Assembly (NCBI GenBank): GCA_018398765.1
Contig: JAHBMJ010005725.1
Location: 51,319 to 67,769, forward strand
Direction of reading: 5' to 3'
Source of the DNA: Chromera velia
Taxonomy: Eukaryota > Sar > Chromeraceae
Length of the DNA: 16,451 nucleotides
A program made the position numbers and the translations under genes. Of the stretch, positions 8,551 through 16,451 are shown piece by piece (within the stretch, counting starts at the first letter, position 1; each line of letters opens with the position of its first letter). Under the pieces are notes generated by a model. The model made no database searches, was not told the origin of the DNA, and saw only the letters and a list, made by a program, of their open reading frames with translations.

Positions 8551-10605
8551 ATGGCTGCTGTCAACCCCGAACAGCCCTTCCTCACGGAAGGCGCCAAAAC
8601 CGCCCCAGGCGTTTATCCGCAGGTTGACCTGGGGAGGAGGTCATGGTGGAGTATGATCTGGAACAGGACTCATATAATCTCTCGAGTAGGTGTTGTCTTT
8701 GCAATGTGGTACAACATTTTTGTTGAATGGGTAGAAAAAGTGACTGACCTTCGTGTTGTTCTGACCGCTTTTGGGAGTGCATGTTGCACTGTGTGCAGTT
8801 GTGGCGATGCTTCAGTCGAAGAAGTCTGGGATCAGTCAAGTCCGAAGGGTCGGGATGGTGCACTCTGTGGTGCTCCTCCTGATCACCTGGGTGCTTCAAG
8901 TCAGCTTCCATGGTGCATGCGACCGCGTAGAGAAACAACCCAGAGAGGAATGATGCAACAAGAAGGCGAGCTGACGTAGACAGATGTGCAAAGACTGATG
9001 ACATTCCATGCCAGCCTGACCATGCTGCACTCACATTGCAAGAACTGCCGTGCTGCTGGCCATTGGGTCTGGTGTGTGAAGTCTCTTTTAGCAACGTCTA
9101 CTGCACTTCGCAGGTCCAAAAATGTGGGTGCAGAAGGATGGCATGCCGGATCCCCTCAACACATACATACGTATCCCAGGCAGATTAGCAGGGCTATAGA
9201 TAATACCTACTCACGGAATTCCTCGCACACGTTGGTCTTATTCCCTTGTGGCCTTGTCGCTTGTTTGCAGGTGATTGGTCTCCTTGTCTGTGAGCCCCGT
9301 ATGTTCGGGTTGTCGAAGGAGAACCTGGAGTGGAAGGGTTTGTCGAGGGGCTCCGAGATCTTCTTCCAGCTGGATGACATGATCAGAAACGCAGAGGCAA
9401 AGACCCTCAACCTGGCACGGTGAGTTGGGACTTCGCACTGTGACGGTCCAACGAAATACGACGGTCCAACGAGAGAGAGGGGAGGGTGGTGTCCAGAGAA
9501 CCTCCCAGTTTCTTTGAAAAACATGCAACTCAAAAATCAAAGTATCGGAAGGAAAGCTTCGGCACCTGCATGGCTGGATCAGTAGGGGATTTGACGGAGA
9601 AGAGAAAGAATATTCCGCCAGACTGCTGGGGGGAAGGCAGGAAAGAGGCACGTCAGTTGGCTGCAAGTGTTGGAACGAAATGGCTGCAAGAGTTGGAAAG
9701 AGGCACGTCTCACGAAATGGCTGCAAGAGTTGGAAAGAGGCACGTCTCACGAAATGGCTGCAAGTGTTGATCGATCGATCAATTGATCCAGCTCTCTCTC
9801 TGCTGTCTTTTACAAAATGCTGTTTTTTTGTGCTGAGGGGAAAGAGAAAGGGAAAACTAGAGATGGTACAAAGGAACAGAAGGGAACAGCTTTTCTGCAA
9901 GCCCATCGCTGAAACATTTTTCTCTCACTCAAGTTTACTCCCGATGGCAGTCTACAGCAGTTTCCCTCTGCTTTCACTCCTCAGACCAAGTTCTGTTCTT
10001 CTCTTTCGCCTCTGCACACGATGACACTGTCCTTCAGGCTCGTCTCTGTACTCATGTACGTGGCTGCCCTCCTGGCGGAAGTCTCTGACCGACTCAAGTG
10101 CGCTCTCCGAATCAACAACATGTCTCCAGCCCTGAACCTGACCACCCACGAGATGCTCTACCTTATGGCAGTCCAATTGACTGGCATGGTCATCGTGCTG
10201 ATGGCGATGGTCTCTGGTGTGTCCTTCATCATCGACAACGACGATCCCCGAGACGTGATCCTCAATGCCACTGCTGCCTACTTCATTCTGGAGATCGACA
10301 ACCTTATTTTGGGGGCCTGGATGACCCTGACAGACACGAAAATCCCGGACGAGGACTGGACCCTCCAGGTGCCATTGCAACAAACCAGAAGAAAGAGCAT
10401 GGTGAAGATGCACAATCTGACAGTTGCCTGCATCTCTGTCGTTGTTTTCCTGATTGTAGGAATCGCAGACACCCCCTTTCTCCTTGCCCTCCGTCCCGAG
10501 GGAGTGGTCGACGGGGTCTTCTGGGCGATGTGGGTGAGTGTGGGTCTGTTGACTTTGCTGGTGGCCTCCACATTCAGATTCAGGGAGGAACAGGAGGAGT
10601 ACTAA
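8551..10605 (+). CDS. Multi-pass membrane protein of unknown family, 4 exons, about 329 aa
   Basis: Proposed exons: 8551-8739, 8816-8899, 9271-9419, 10038-10605 (990 nt, 330 codons with TAA). The last two exons and their junction (CACG|GTGAGT to CTTCAG|GCTC) are secure; the first two borders are less so. An alternative pair is donor GTAG|GTGTTG at about 8690 with acceptor 8798, and exon 2 could end at 8926. The ATG at 8551 sits in ATGGCTGCT context. Membrane segments: VGVVFAMWYNIFVEW, then SVVLLLITWVLQ joined by splicing to VIGLLVCEP, LVSVLMYVAALLAEV, MLYLMAVQLTGMVIVLMAMV, ILNATAAYFILEIDNLILGA, VACISVVVFLIVGIADTPFL and FWAMWVSVGLLTLLVASTF. A soluble stretch MIRNAEAKTLNLAR and a basic loop QQTRRKSMVKMH separate them. 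The helix ILNATAAYFILEIDNLI has Asn, Glu and Asp inside it, as in channels or transporters, but I recognise no named family and give no substrate. It starts 463 bp from the RAP gene in the opposite direction. Confidence 0.72.
9640..9766 (+). repeat. 37-bp tandem repeat in intron 3 of the membrane-protein gene
   Basis: Two identical 37-bp copies (9677-9713 and 9714-9750), each starting GAAATGGCTGCAAGAGTTGG and ending GTCTCAC, are flanked by a diverged copy on the left (from about 9640) and a 16-bp partial copy (9751-9766), which runs into GATCGATCGATC. The repeat lies in the 618-bp intron 9420-10037. A period of 37 is not a multiple of three, so it is unlikely to be coding. Confidence 0.92.
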
Positions 10606-10802
10606 CTGGATCGACGGTTGTCAGGACAGGAATGTCATCGCAGGTCAGTCCGAGGTGGGGAATGTGTTCGGATGATATATTATCCAGTTTTCTCTATACA
10701 GATGTGGAAGGAAGAAAACAAAATCGGCGGTAATGAAGAAATTACGGGCAGAATGAATACAAAAGAACGGTGGCGAGTGAGTGAATAGATCAGTGTGATT
10801 CA

Positions 10803-10865
10803 GCGAGTGAGTGAGTGAGTGAGTGAGTGAGTGAGTGCGTGCGTGCGTGCGTGCGTGCGTGTGTG

Positions 10866-10897
<32 letters not shown>

Positions 10898-10956
10898 TGC
10901 GTGCGTGTCTGTGTCGATGTCTATGTCTATGCGTATGTGTGTATATGAGTGAGTGG
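10803..10956 (+). repeat. Compound microsatellite (GTGA)n-(GTGC)n-(GT)n-(GTGC)n
   Basis: The plus strand shows about eight GAGT units (10804-10836), then GCGT units, a pure GT run (10858-10878), a second GCGT block (about 10878-10906), and decayed GTCTAT/GTAT units to about 10956. It begins about 200 bp downstream of the membrane-protein stop codon, probably in or near the 3' untranslated region. Confidence 0.95.
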
Positions 10957-12358
10957 AGAAAGGGGAGAGGGAGGGAGGCCATTTGATAATGTTCCCACGG
11001 AGTGAGAAGCACTTAACCGACAGAGAGAAGTGATGCAAGTCTCCCTTCTCGCGCTTGAATTCGACCAGACGGATCACGAAGAAAGCTGCCGATTGGAGTT
11101 TTGTTCTTTGAAGAGCAGCCTGAGGCAGGACCTTTGCACACAGAGACGGCAAGACAAAAGCATGAAGAGAAGAGAACAAAGCGCTGGATGATGGGCATGC
11201 TTTAGAATAGACTTTGCGGAAACGGAAGGCAAAAGAAAAGCCAGCTACGGTTACTGTGTTACGATTGTTTTTTCAATGAGTCTGGACGTCTCCTCTCAGA
11301 CTGTTTTTTTTTTCTTTAAATCGTGATTTCGATCGGCAAAGCTCTTTGAGGAAGTGTATTGAAGTCCCCTCTCACACCCCTCTTGATGTTTCCTTGCAGA
11401 TTGTGAGTGACAGACAAGGACAGTCAATCGCAAATTCACCCACGTGATCAATCACACATTTTCCTTCCTTTCAGAAAGAAAGGGAAGTGGCTGGACTGCA
11501 TGAGACCACTGGACGGATTGGCAGATCAATTGAAAAAACGCCATTCTCAATTGAAGTCCCGACTAAAGATTGGACCCGGCCCTCACTCTCTACTGGGCAA
11601 CTGCACAGCTGTGTCACTTTAAGTGCCATGCAGAGGTCTAATTCAAATCTGCATATAAAAGTAGTGGTCCTACCCTTCTTAATTGTCTTCAAAATACTTG
11701 AAAAAACATATTTATGTGAAATTTAGTTGTTTTTCGACACACTTTGATGCGCTACCTCATGCAACTCATAAAATTACCAAAGCAGTACATCGATCAATGC
11801 AGTTACGGTGGCCTTTCTAGTCGTTACTGTTTACCTAGCTGTTTATAGTTAACCATCCGTAGAAAGCCAACAGAAATGTTGTTAGGTCAGCATAGTAGTA
11901 GTAGAGAAAGTCTGAGAGAAAAATAAAAAATGATGATGAACTAGTGATGAAACCAAGAAGTAAAAGCCTTTAGATGACAATTAAATTAAAAAAAAAGACA
12001 TGATCAGAAAAAAAAAGAAAGAATAAGGAATTTTTAAACTAGGCATGCCACAGTAAAAAAAAAAGTCTCTAGAAAAACGACAGATCTACTTTTTTTGTGT
12101 GTGTATCAAGTCTTATATATCTTATAGGGCCTTAAAAAAAAAAATTCACGCTCATATATTATCGTAAAGGTGAGCGTTCCACGTCAGATTGTGATGACAA
12201 TGATGCACAGAAAGATTAAAGAAAGAAAGTGTTTGAAAATTTAAAAAAAAAAAAAAAAACATGCTAAGACTCTAGCCCAAGAGAGGAAAGCGACGAACAA
12301 GCTGGGTTTTAGAGAAAAAGCAAAGAAGAGAATGACTAGGAAAAGGATAAAAACCGGC

Positions 12359-12366
12359 TAAAAATG
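12359..12366. repeat. Left target-site duplication of the hAT-like element
   Basis: The 8 bases TAAAAATG lie immediately outside the left terminal repeat and are repeated exactly at 13143-13150 on the right. Eight-base duplications are the hallmark of hAT-superfamily insertion. Confidence 0.85.
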
Positions 12367-12411
12367 TAGGGCTGGAAAAAGGTTCATTGAGAAAAGGTTC
12401 AAATCTGAAAA

Positions 12412-12476
12412 AGTGAACCTGTTGAACCTGTTTTGAACCTGTTGAACCTGTTAAACCTGTTTTAAACCTGTTTTAG
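12412..12476 (+). repeat. Left subterminal GAACCTG array of the hAT-like element
   Basis: Six copies of (G/A)AACCTG in direct order, spaced 9 to 12 bases apart, follow two inverted GGTTCA copies in the terminal repeat itself. Arrays of short subterminal motifs are known transposase-binding sites in hAT elements; that role here is inferred. Confidence 0.85.
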
Positions 12477-12638
12477 AGGCCAGACGCGCGGCCACTGGCA
12501 CAAGGCCGGCCAGGCCTGCGCCGCCCGCGGCCGATATAGGTGAAATAAGGAGCCGAAGCCGCGCGTACAGCAACTGTCCCCAGCCGGTCCAATCTATTAT
12601 GTTGGACAGACGCATGTCAGAATACGTCAGTATCATAT

Positions 12639-12662
12639 GTCAGCATGAAAACTCATGCTGAC
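12639..12662. repeat. Perfect 10-bp hairpin inside the hAT-like element
   Basis: GTCAGCATGA (12639-12648) and TCATGCTGAC (12653-12662) are exact inverted copies around a 4-base AAAC loop. They lie about 270 bp from the left end of the element. Confidence 0.85.
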
Positions 12663-13053
12663 GGTTGTAGAAGTGAAGAAGTATACGTGACTTACCAAGT
12701 TTTCCACTTGCAAGGCCCCGCATCAAAACGGACAGTCTCCACTGAAGGAATGAGGAAGTATAGAGTTTGTTTGACAGCAGTCTGCACGACAGTGTAATTG
12801 TCATGATTGATACGATCATACAAATTTAATTATAGCATTTTCCATTTTTTTCAGGCTTTTTTGATTACTAATTTTCGACTATAAACAGTGAATAACTTGA
12901 GACTAACACCTAATGTGAGCGTAAATATTGATTTAAACTATTTAAAAACACTACGAAGGCATAGATTCTATAATAAAACGTTCTAAAAATGCATTAAAGC
13001 CTAATTTAAAGGCATAAAATAACATGAAAAAATGAGGTTTCTATTAATTAAAA

Positions 13054-13132
13054 GTGAACCTGTTTTTGAACCTGTTTTTGAACCTGATTCAGGTTCATTA
13101 CTTCGAAGTGAACCTTGAACCTTGAACCTTTT
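13054..13132 (+). repeat. Right subterminal GAACCTG/GAACCTT array of the hAT-like element
   Basis: Three direct GAACCTG copies 12 bases apart, one CAGGTTCA in the opposite direction, and then three GAACCTT copies 7 bases apart that form the inner part of the right terminal repeat. Most copies have the same orientation as those at the left end rather than being mirror images. Confidence 0.85.
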
Positions 13133-13399
13133 CCTAGCACTATAAAAATGGCTGGCATGTCGGTCTGCATAGCTCTAACTTAGCCTCTAAGTTCTATTTC
13201 AAGCAAAACTATTTCTATTTAGTAAAAGAATTAAAAAAACTAGCAAATAAACATATTTCTTTTTGAAGACTCCACAGCCTAACACTGGATTTAGCAGTAT
13301 GTGTAACATCTACCACTGGCACTAGCAATGTAATATTATAAAAATTTGTATCATATAGAAGAAACTAGAGAAGAGAGTATATCTTTAAGAACGAAACTC

Positions 13400-13449
13400 A
13401 CTTGAACTTGATTAGTCTTGATAAAACGTGCATTCATTCAAGTTCAAGT
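13400..13449. repeat. 12-bp perfect inverted repeat with 26-base loop
   Basis: ACTTGAACTTGA (13400-13411) and TCAAGTTCAAGT (13438-13449) are exact reverse complements. The unit is itself a near-repeat of CTTGAA. It lies in AT-rich spacer DNA 250 bp to the right of the hAT-like element, with no gene around it. Confidence 0.75.
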
Positions 13450-14462
13450 TTTACATTTAAAAAAATATATTTAGCTAAAGGTTGGATGTTATGGCTATTG
13501 AGTGTGTAGTACACTATGTACATGCTCTCTATAAATCGTGGCTACTAAGGTTGTGCAATCCGAGGCTGATATCGATCAAATTCTTGCCACTCAGGCTGCA
13601 TTCGCTACATACAACAGCTGGCTAATTACTTCCAGTATCATAAAAAAAATCAAGTATTCGGGGGGCAGCTCAGCTCTGCTGAGATCAGCCGAGAGGCCCT
13701 GAGATCGCACGCATCCGCATAATGCATTTTTTTATTTTTTGGGGGGGGATTCGGTTCTGTCTCCATCACGGTCGGTGTCGCCCAAATTCCAAAATGTGCC
13801 CCTTAAGCAACTTGCATGGAGCCGCGATCGTATTATAATATTATACACTCCGCTCTTCATGATACGTACCCCTCAAGTAAGTCGCACAGAGTTAATTGCA
13901 TATGTGTTCATGCGCGGTCCCGAAAAGCATATTTTACGCACGTTGTCATGGCTCCCGCCATTTGCCCATGCATGTATTGCAGGCAATTAAGACATGCCCA
14001 AGCCCCTGATGGTTTTCATCATGCAATCAAATTATGGCCGACCCCCTAAATGGCCCCCCGAGGCACTCACCCAACTGGTTGGGTGTATCCCGTTTTATGA
14101 ACACAAACTGATATAAATAAAAACACATCATCTGCATGCGTCTTTTAAAGCTGTATCGTAAGTGGTTTTTTCATCAAGAAGCACAGAATGGCAGCAACGT
14201 GCCGCCTTTTGGTGTCGTAGCTAGTTTTGTAGATGGTGTCTGAAAAAATATTTGCAGCCAAACATCCTCAATATTCAGTCGAATCAAGCGACGCTCCCAA
14301 GAAAGACTCCAAGTCTCGCGTGCTGAGGCAACCAGGAGTGCATGGGTGCATGGATTGAATTGAATTGTCTGATTTTGCATTGCCATGGACATCATAATTA
14401 GATTTTGGTCCTGGGATAGAACCAGTTAGCGTGAATTTGAGCGCGAGCTAAACTCGATGCGT

Positions 14463-15387
14463 TTACTTTTTCCCCTTTTCCTGAGGAGGTGTCATTCGTT
14501 TTGTCCACTCTTCTACGTTCTTATCAAGCAGACCAAGGCACACATTCTCGACCACAGAGACCTGCGCGTTTCCACCCAGTCCGGAGACAATGCTCAGGTG
14601 TCGACTGGAGTGTCCGATGGAAGCAAGATCAACATCGAAGCTGCTTCTTCTCTTCACATATTTTGGACTCTTCGGACTTGTAGACCCCCTCCTCTTCTGC
14701 GACTCCCTCCTCCGGGCGTCGATCGCAGCGTCTAGGAGACGTTCCCTCCAAACTTTCTCGGCACTGGCCAGAACCACAAACATCGGCCGGCACAAAAACA
14801 GCAGAAAGCCTCGCTGCGACTGTGCAAGACTAGAAGCGGCATTGCGGTCGCACAGAGCAGAAATGGGCAAACCCATCTCCCTCTCCTTGTCTCCCTGCTT
14901 GAAGAACTCCTCGACGACTGACAGAGAATATCTGCACAGAGGCAGGCAGGCGGGCAAAGGGAGTGATGGGGGGGGGCGGGGGGGGGCTGCATGCCTTCCT
15001 TCTCAAAGCTCTTTCAGTTTCACGAGTCTACTGAGTGCTCCTTCTGGCCTCCATTATTGACCTCACATCTCTGCGAAAGTATGGTTGTGCAATCACTGAA
15101 GGGCTGTGGATGTGATCAAGCGAAAAAGAGGGAGAACACACAAAAGACGGCCTGGAACAGCCGAGCGAGCGAACGGGAGAGCGACTGACTTGTAGTGCAC
15201 GTCCCACGGCTTGGCAGAATGGCCGATGTCTGCTGCCTTGATGCACGCCTGTGCGAGGAGGCCTGTGTCGATCTTCAGTTGCTTCTCCACCTCCGCCGCC
15301 CCCTTTCCGTCTCCTTCCAATTCGGGGCCCTGAAGGAAGTCATCGGACTCCAACCTGACCTTGAACTTCGAGAGAAACTCCATGTGG

Positions 15388-15421
<34 letters not shown>

Positions 15422-16451
15422 TACATACATACACTGGCATACATACATACATACATAAATACACACACACACACATGCGCGTCCATCTCTCCCAATTGGT
15501 TGGTTTGTCAGTCCGTGACTCACTCACTCACTTACTCAGTGGCAAAAGGGACGTTTCCGAAAAAAAAGGGGAGAACGGTAGAGCCAAAAGGTCTCAAAAC
15601 TCCTTCACTCGGAGAAAAGTGAAAAAGCACCAGGAGCAAAAAAGAGCCAATTTGAGTAAACTCAAAAAGCAAAGCCGACTTGCAGCTCGAAGTAATCGGG
15701 AAAGAGGAAATTGAATCGACTCATGCATGTCGAGCATCTATTTGGCCACTTGGATCATTTCACGCCTAGCTATCGATCTGCCCATGGGGCCAAGTGGAAG
15801 TGCGGGTGGGTGTCCGAGTGAGCGTGCAACTCTGCATCTACTGCTTGACGTCCCGACTGAGAGACTGACAGAGAGACTGACAGAAAAACTGACCTGCCAT
15901 GTCTGTTGCGAGGATGAGATCCACGACGTGTTCTCTGAAGACTCCAAAGTCCTGAGGAGACATGGCCTCGCTGAAGTTGCATTGCTCTGAGGCAAGGATG
16001 CGGAAGGTCTCGGCGGCGTGGAAATTCTCCAGAACCGCTTTGTCGTTGTAAATCACCGCCAGAGAAGACCTGCAACAACAATCACAGCAGGCGAGCGGCT
16101 GCTGAATGACAGAAAAAATGGCATACGGAGCTTCGAATCCTGCAGAACGACTACGCACTGTGCCATGCCTCAGTATGTTCTTTGCCCCTTCCACCCTTTC
16201 AATCCCCTGCGCACCCCTTCTGTCCACCCCTTCTTCTTCCCACCCCAACTTTCCCCCTCCACGTTCTCTCCTCCTAGCTGCACGGGCACTGACCTACCGG
16301 CTGGTCTTCTGAAAGTTGTTGTTTTCCCCTGGGTGTCCCACGTCATGGCACAGTGCCGCGGTGACGAAGGCGAGCTGCACCAACGGAGACATGTTTGCAA
16401 ACGCGCCGGTCTCTCTGCAGAGCCAGTGCCCCAGGAGCCCCACCTCTGCTC
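14463..16451 (-). CDS. 3',5'-cyclic nucleotide phosphodiesterase (class I), C-terminal 331 aa in 4 exons, 5' end outside window
   Basis: Exons on the minus strand: 16451-16298 (enters from outside), 16069-15894, 15388-15190 and 14931-14463 (TAA). All introns are GT-AG and all phases agree. The enzyme hydrolyses cAMP and/or cGMP to the 5' monophosphate using two metals. Exon A carries LCHDVGHPGENNNF, which fits the PROSITE class I signature HDxxHxG. Exon B has LAVIYNDKAVLENFHA and ends ATDMA. Exon C has KAADIGHSAKP, with the second metal-binding Asp. Exon D has EEFFKQGDKEREMGLPIS and SQRGFLLFLCRP, with the invariant nucleotide-clamping Gln. The window edge cuts just after where the first metal-ligand motif (HNxxHA) should be; only AEV of it is seen. 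The Trp usual before the EEFF helix is replaced by Tyr at the exon C/D join (HYKYSLSVVEEFF). A basic C-tail of about 80 residues has RRGS and KRRSSF, resembling PKA/PKG sites. Substrate preference and any N-terminal membrane or GAF region cannot be judged. Confidence 0.95.
14967..14988. repeat. G-run pair (C-rich on gene strand) upstream of the last phosphodiesterase acceptor
   Basis: Two runs of eight or more G on the plus strand, split by a single C, lie in the intron 14932-15189, 35 to 56 bases upstream of the acceptor for exon D. On the transcript this is a C-rich pyrimidine tract; the complementary DNA strand could form a G-quadruplex. Confidence 0.85.
15392..15480 (-). repeat. (TG)14 plus (TATG)n microsatellite abutting a phosphodiesterase splice acceptor
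   Basis: On the gene strand, ACACA-type and TATG units (15480-15421) lead into fourteen TG dinucleotides (15419-15392), followed at once by CAG and exon C (first base 15388). The repeat therefore takes the place of the pyrimidine tract of the intron 15389-15893. Confidence 0.93.

Larger units (their letters stand above)
12367..13142. mobile_element. Non-autonomous hAT-like DNA transposon (776 bp)
   Basis: The left end TAGGGCTGGAAAAAGGTTCA (12367-12386) and the reverse complement of the right end, TAGTGCTAGGAAAAGGTTCA (13142-13123), match at 17 of 20 positions. Exact 8-bp copies of TAAAAATG flank the element. Ends of the form (C/T)AGNG and 8-bp duplications are typical of hAT elements. Inside are arrays of GAACCTG-type heptamers near both ends, a GC-rich core (about 12478-12600), a 10-bp perfect hairpin (12639-12662) and AT-rich filler. 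No transposase frame is present; the longest frame (about 61 codons, minus strand 12636-12451) has no BED or RNase-H-like motif. It is therefore a non-autonomous, MITE-like element needing a transposase from elsewhere. The identical duplication and readable ends suggest that insertion is not very old. Confidence 0.86.
10606..14462. other. Long gene-poor spacer between convergent genes
   Basis: The membrane-protein gene ends at 10605 and the phosphodiesterase gene ends at 14463 on the other strand. Between them I find no convincing gene. 10606-11640 has composition like the genes and contains a microsatellite; 11640-13660 is strongly AT-rich with many A and T runs and carries the hAT-like element; 13660-14100 is a more GC-rich block without a clear frame; 14100-14462 is mixed. 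The 3' untranslated regions of both neighbours must lie here but no certain polyadenylation signal can be fixed. Confidence 0.6.

Noticed and set aside
8582-9094. Minus-strand 170-codon frame
   Set aside because: It is antisense to the membrane-protein exons; His-rich, unpatterned composition and no splice support.
9238-9906. Minus-strand 222-codon frame
   Set aside because: It covers an exon and an intron of the plus-strand gene, including the 37-bp repeats; the plus strand carries the in-phase gene.
11400-11726. Possible extra plus-strand exon(s): acceptor-like sites at about 11400 and 11475 with open frames to 11622 and 11726, and a donor-like TGG|GTGAGT at 10533 in the membrane-protein gene
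   Set aside because: Using that donor would remove the last clear membrane helix, and the downstream frames lack recognisable protein character. They may be 3' untranslated introns; RNA reads are needed to keep them.
12451-12636. Minus-strand 61-codon frame inside the hAT-like element
   Set aside because: Too short and without transposase motifs; likely chance in the GC-rich core.
13660-13740. tRNA gene or SINE head
   Set aside because: No cloverleaf could be drawn and no B box (GGTTCGANTCC type) is present at the right distance.
15028-15246. Alternative phosphodiesterase exon after TTTCGCAG at about 15077
   Set aside because: It gives a short stop-ended tail, whereas the acceptor at 14932 restores the conserved EEFFKQGD and Gln-clamp regions in phase.

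Overview
This is a nuclear window from an intron-rich eukaryote, most likely an alveolate alga or relative (chromerid-like). The argument is indirect. There are spliced protein genes with short introns (about 75 to 620 bp) and standard GT-AG borders, long dinucleotide microsatellites, a RAP-domain/helical-repeat protein of a type expanded in apicomplexans, chromerids and dinoflagellates, and a class I cyclic-nucleotide phosphodiesterase. The species is not certain. No bacterial-style operons, rRNA, CRISPR or viral genes were seen.

Layout, left to right. (1) 1-1100, minus: a long open exon of a helical protein I do not recognise; it runs off the left edge and contains few internal start codons, so it is easily overlooked. 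(2) 1459-1752, minus: a 97-residue protein whose last third looks like a ubiquitin-type beta-grasp; it could be a stand-alone gene or a 5' exon of gene 1. (3) 1753-3044: AT-rich intergenic DNA. (4) 3045-8087, minus: a six-exon gene that I could splice in frame throughout (1,093 codons plus stop). It has an Arg-rich presequence, about seven helical-hairpin repeats and a C-terminal RAP-like domain, so it is probably a mitochondrial or plastid RNA-binding protein of the FASTK/OPR type. (5) 8088-8550: a 463-bp divergent promoter region with a GC-rich inverted repeat. (6) 8551-10605, plus: a four-exon multi-pass membrane protein of unknown family. (7) 10606-14462: a 3.9-kb AT-rich gene-poor stretch between convergent genes. 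It carries a compound GTGA/GTGC/GT microsatellite and a clean 776-bp non-autonomous hAT-like transposon with an exact 8-bp target duplication. (8) 14463-16451, minus: the C-terminal four exons of a 3',5'-cyclic nucleotide phosphodiesterase, from just after its first metal-ligand motif to the stop.

The genes do not form an obvious pathway. The clearest links are structural: the RAP gene and the membrane-protein gene are head to head and may share a promoter, and the membrane-protein and phosphodiesterase genes converge on the transposon-bearing spacer. The most rewarding observations are the intact hAT-like element, the RAP gene with an apparently interrupted RAP domain, the (TG)14 tract that replaces the pyrimidine tract at one phosphodiesterase splice acceptor, and phosphodiesterase C-tail sites that look like cyclic-nucleotide-dependent kinase targets.
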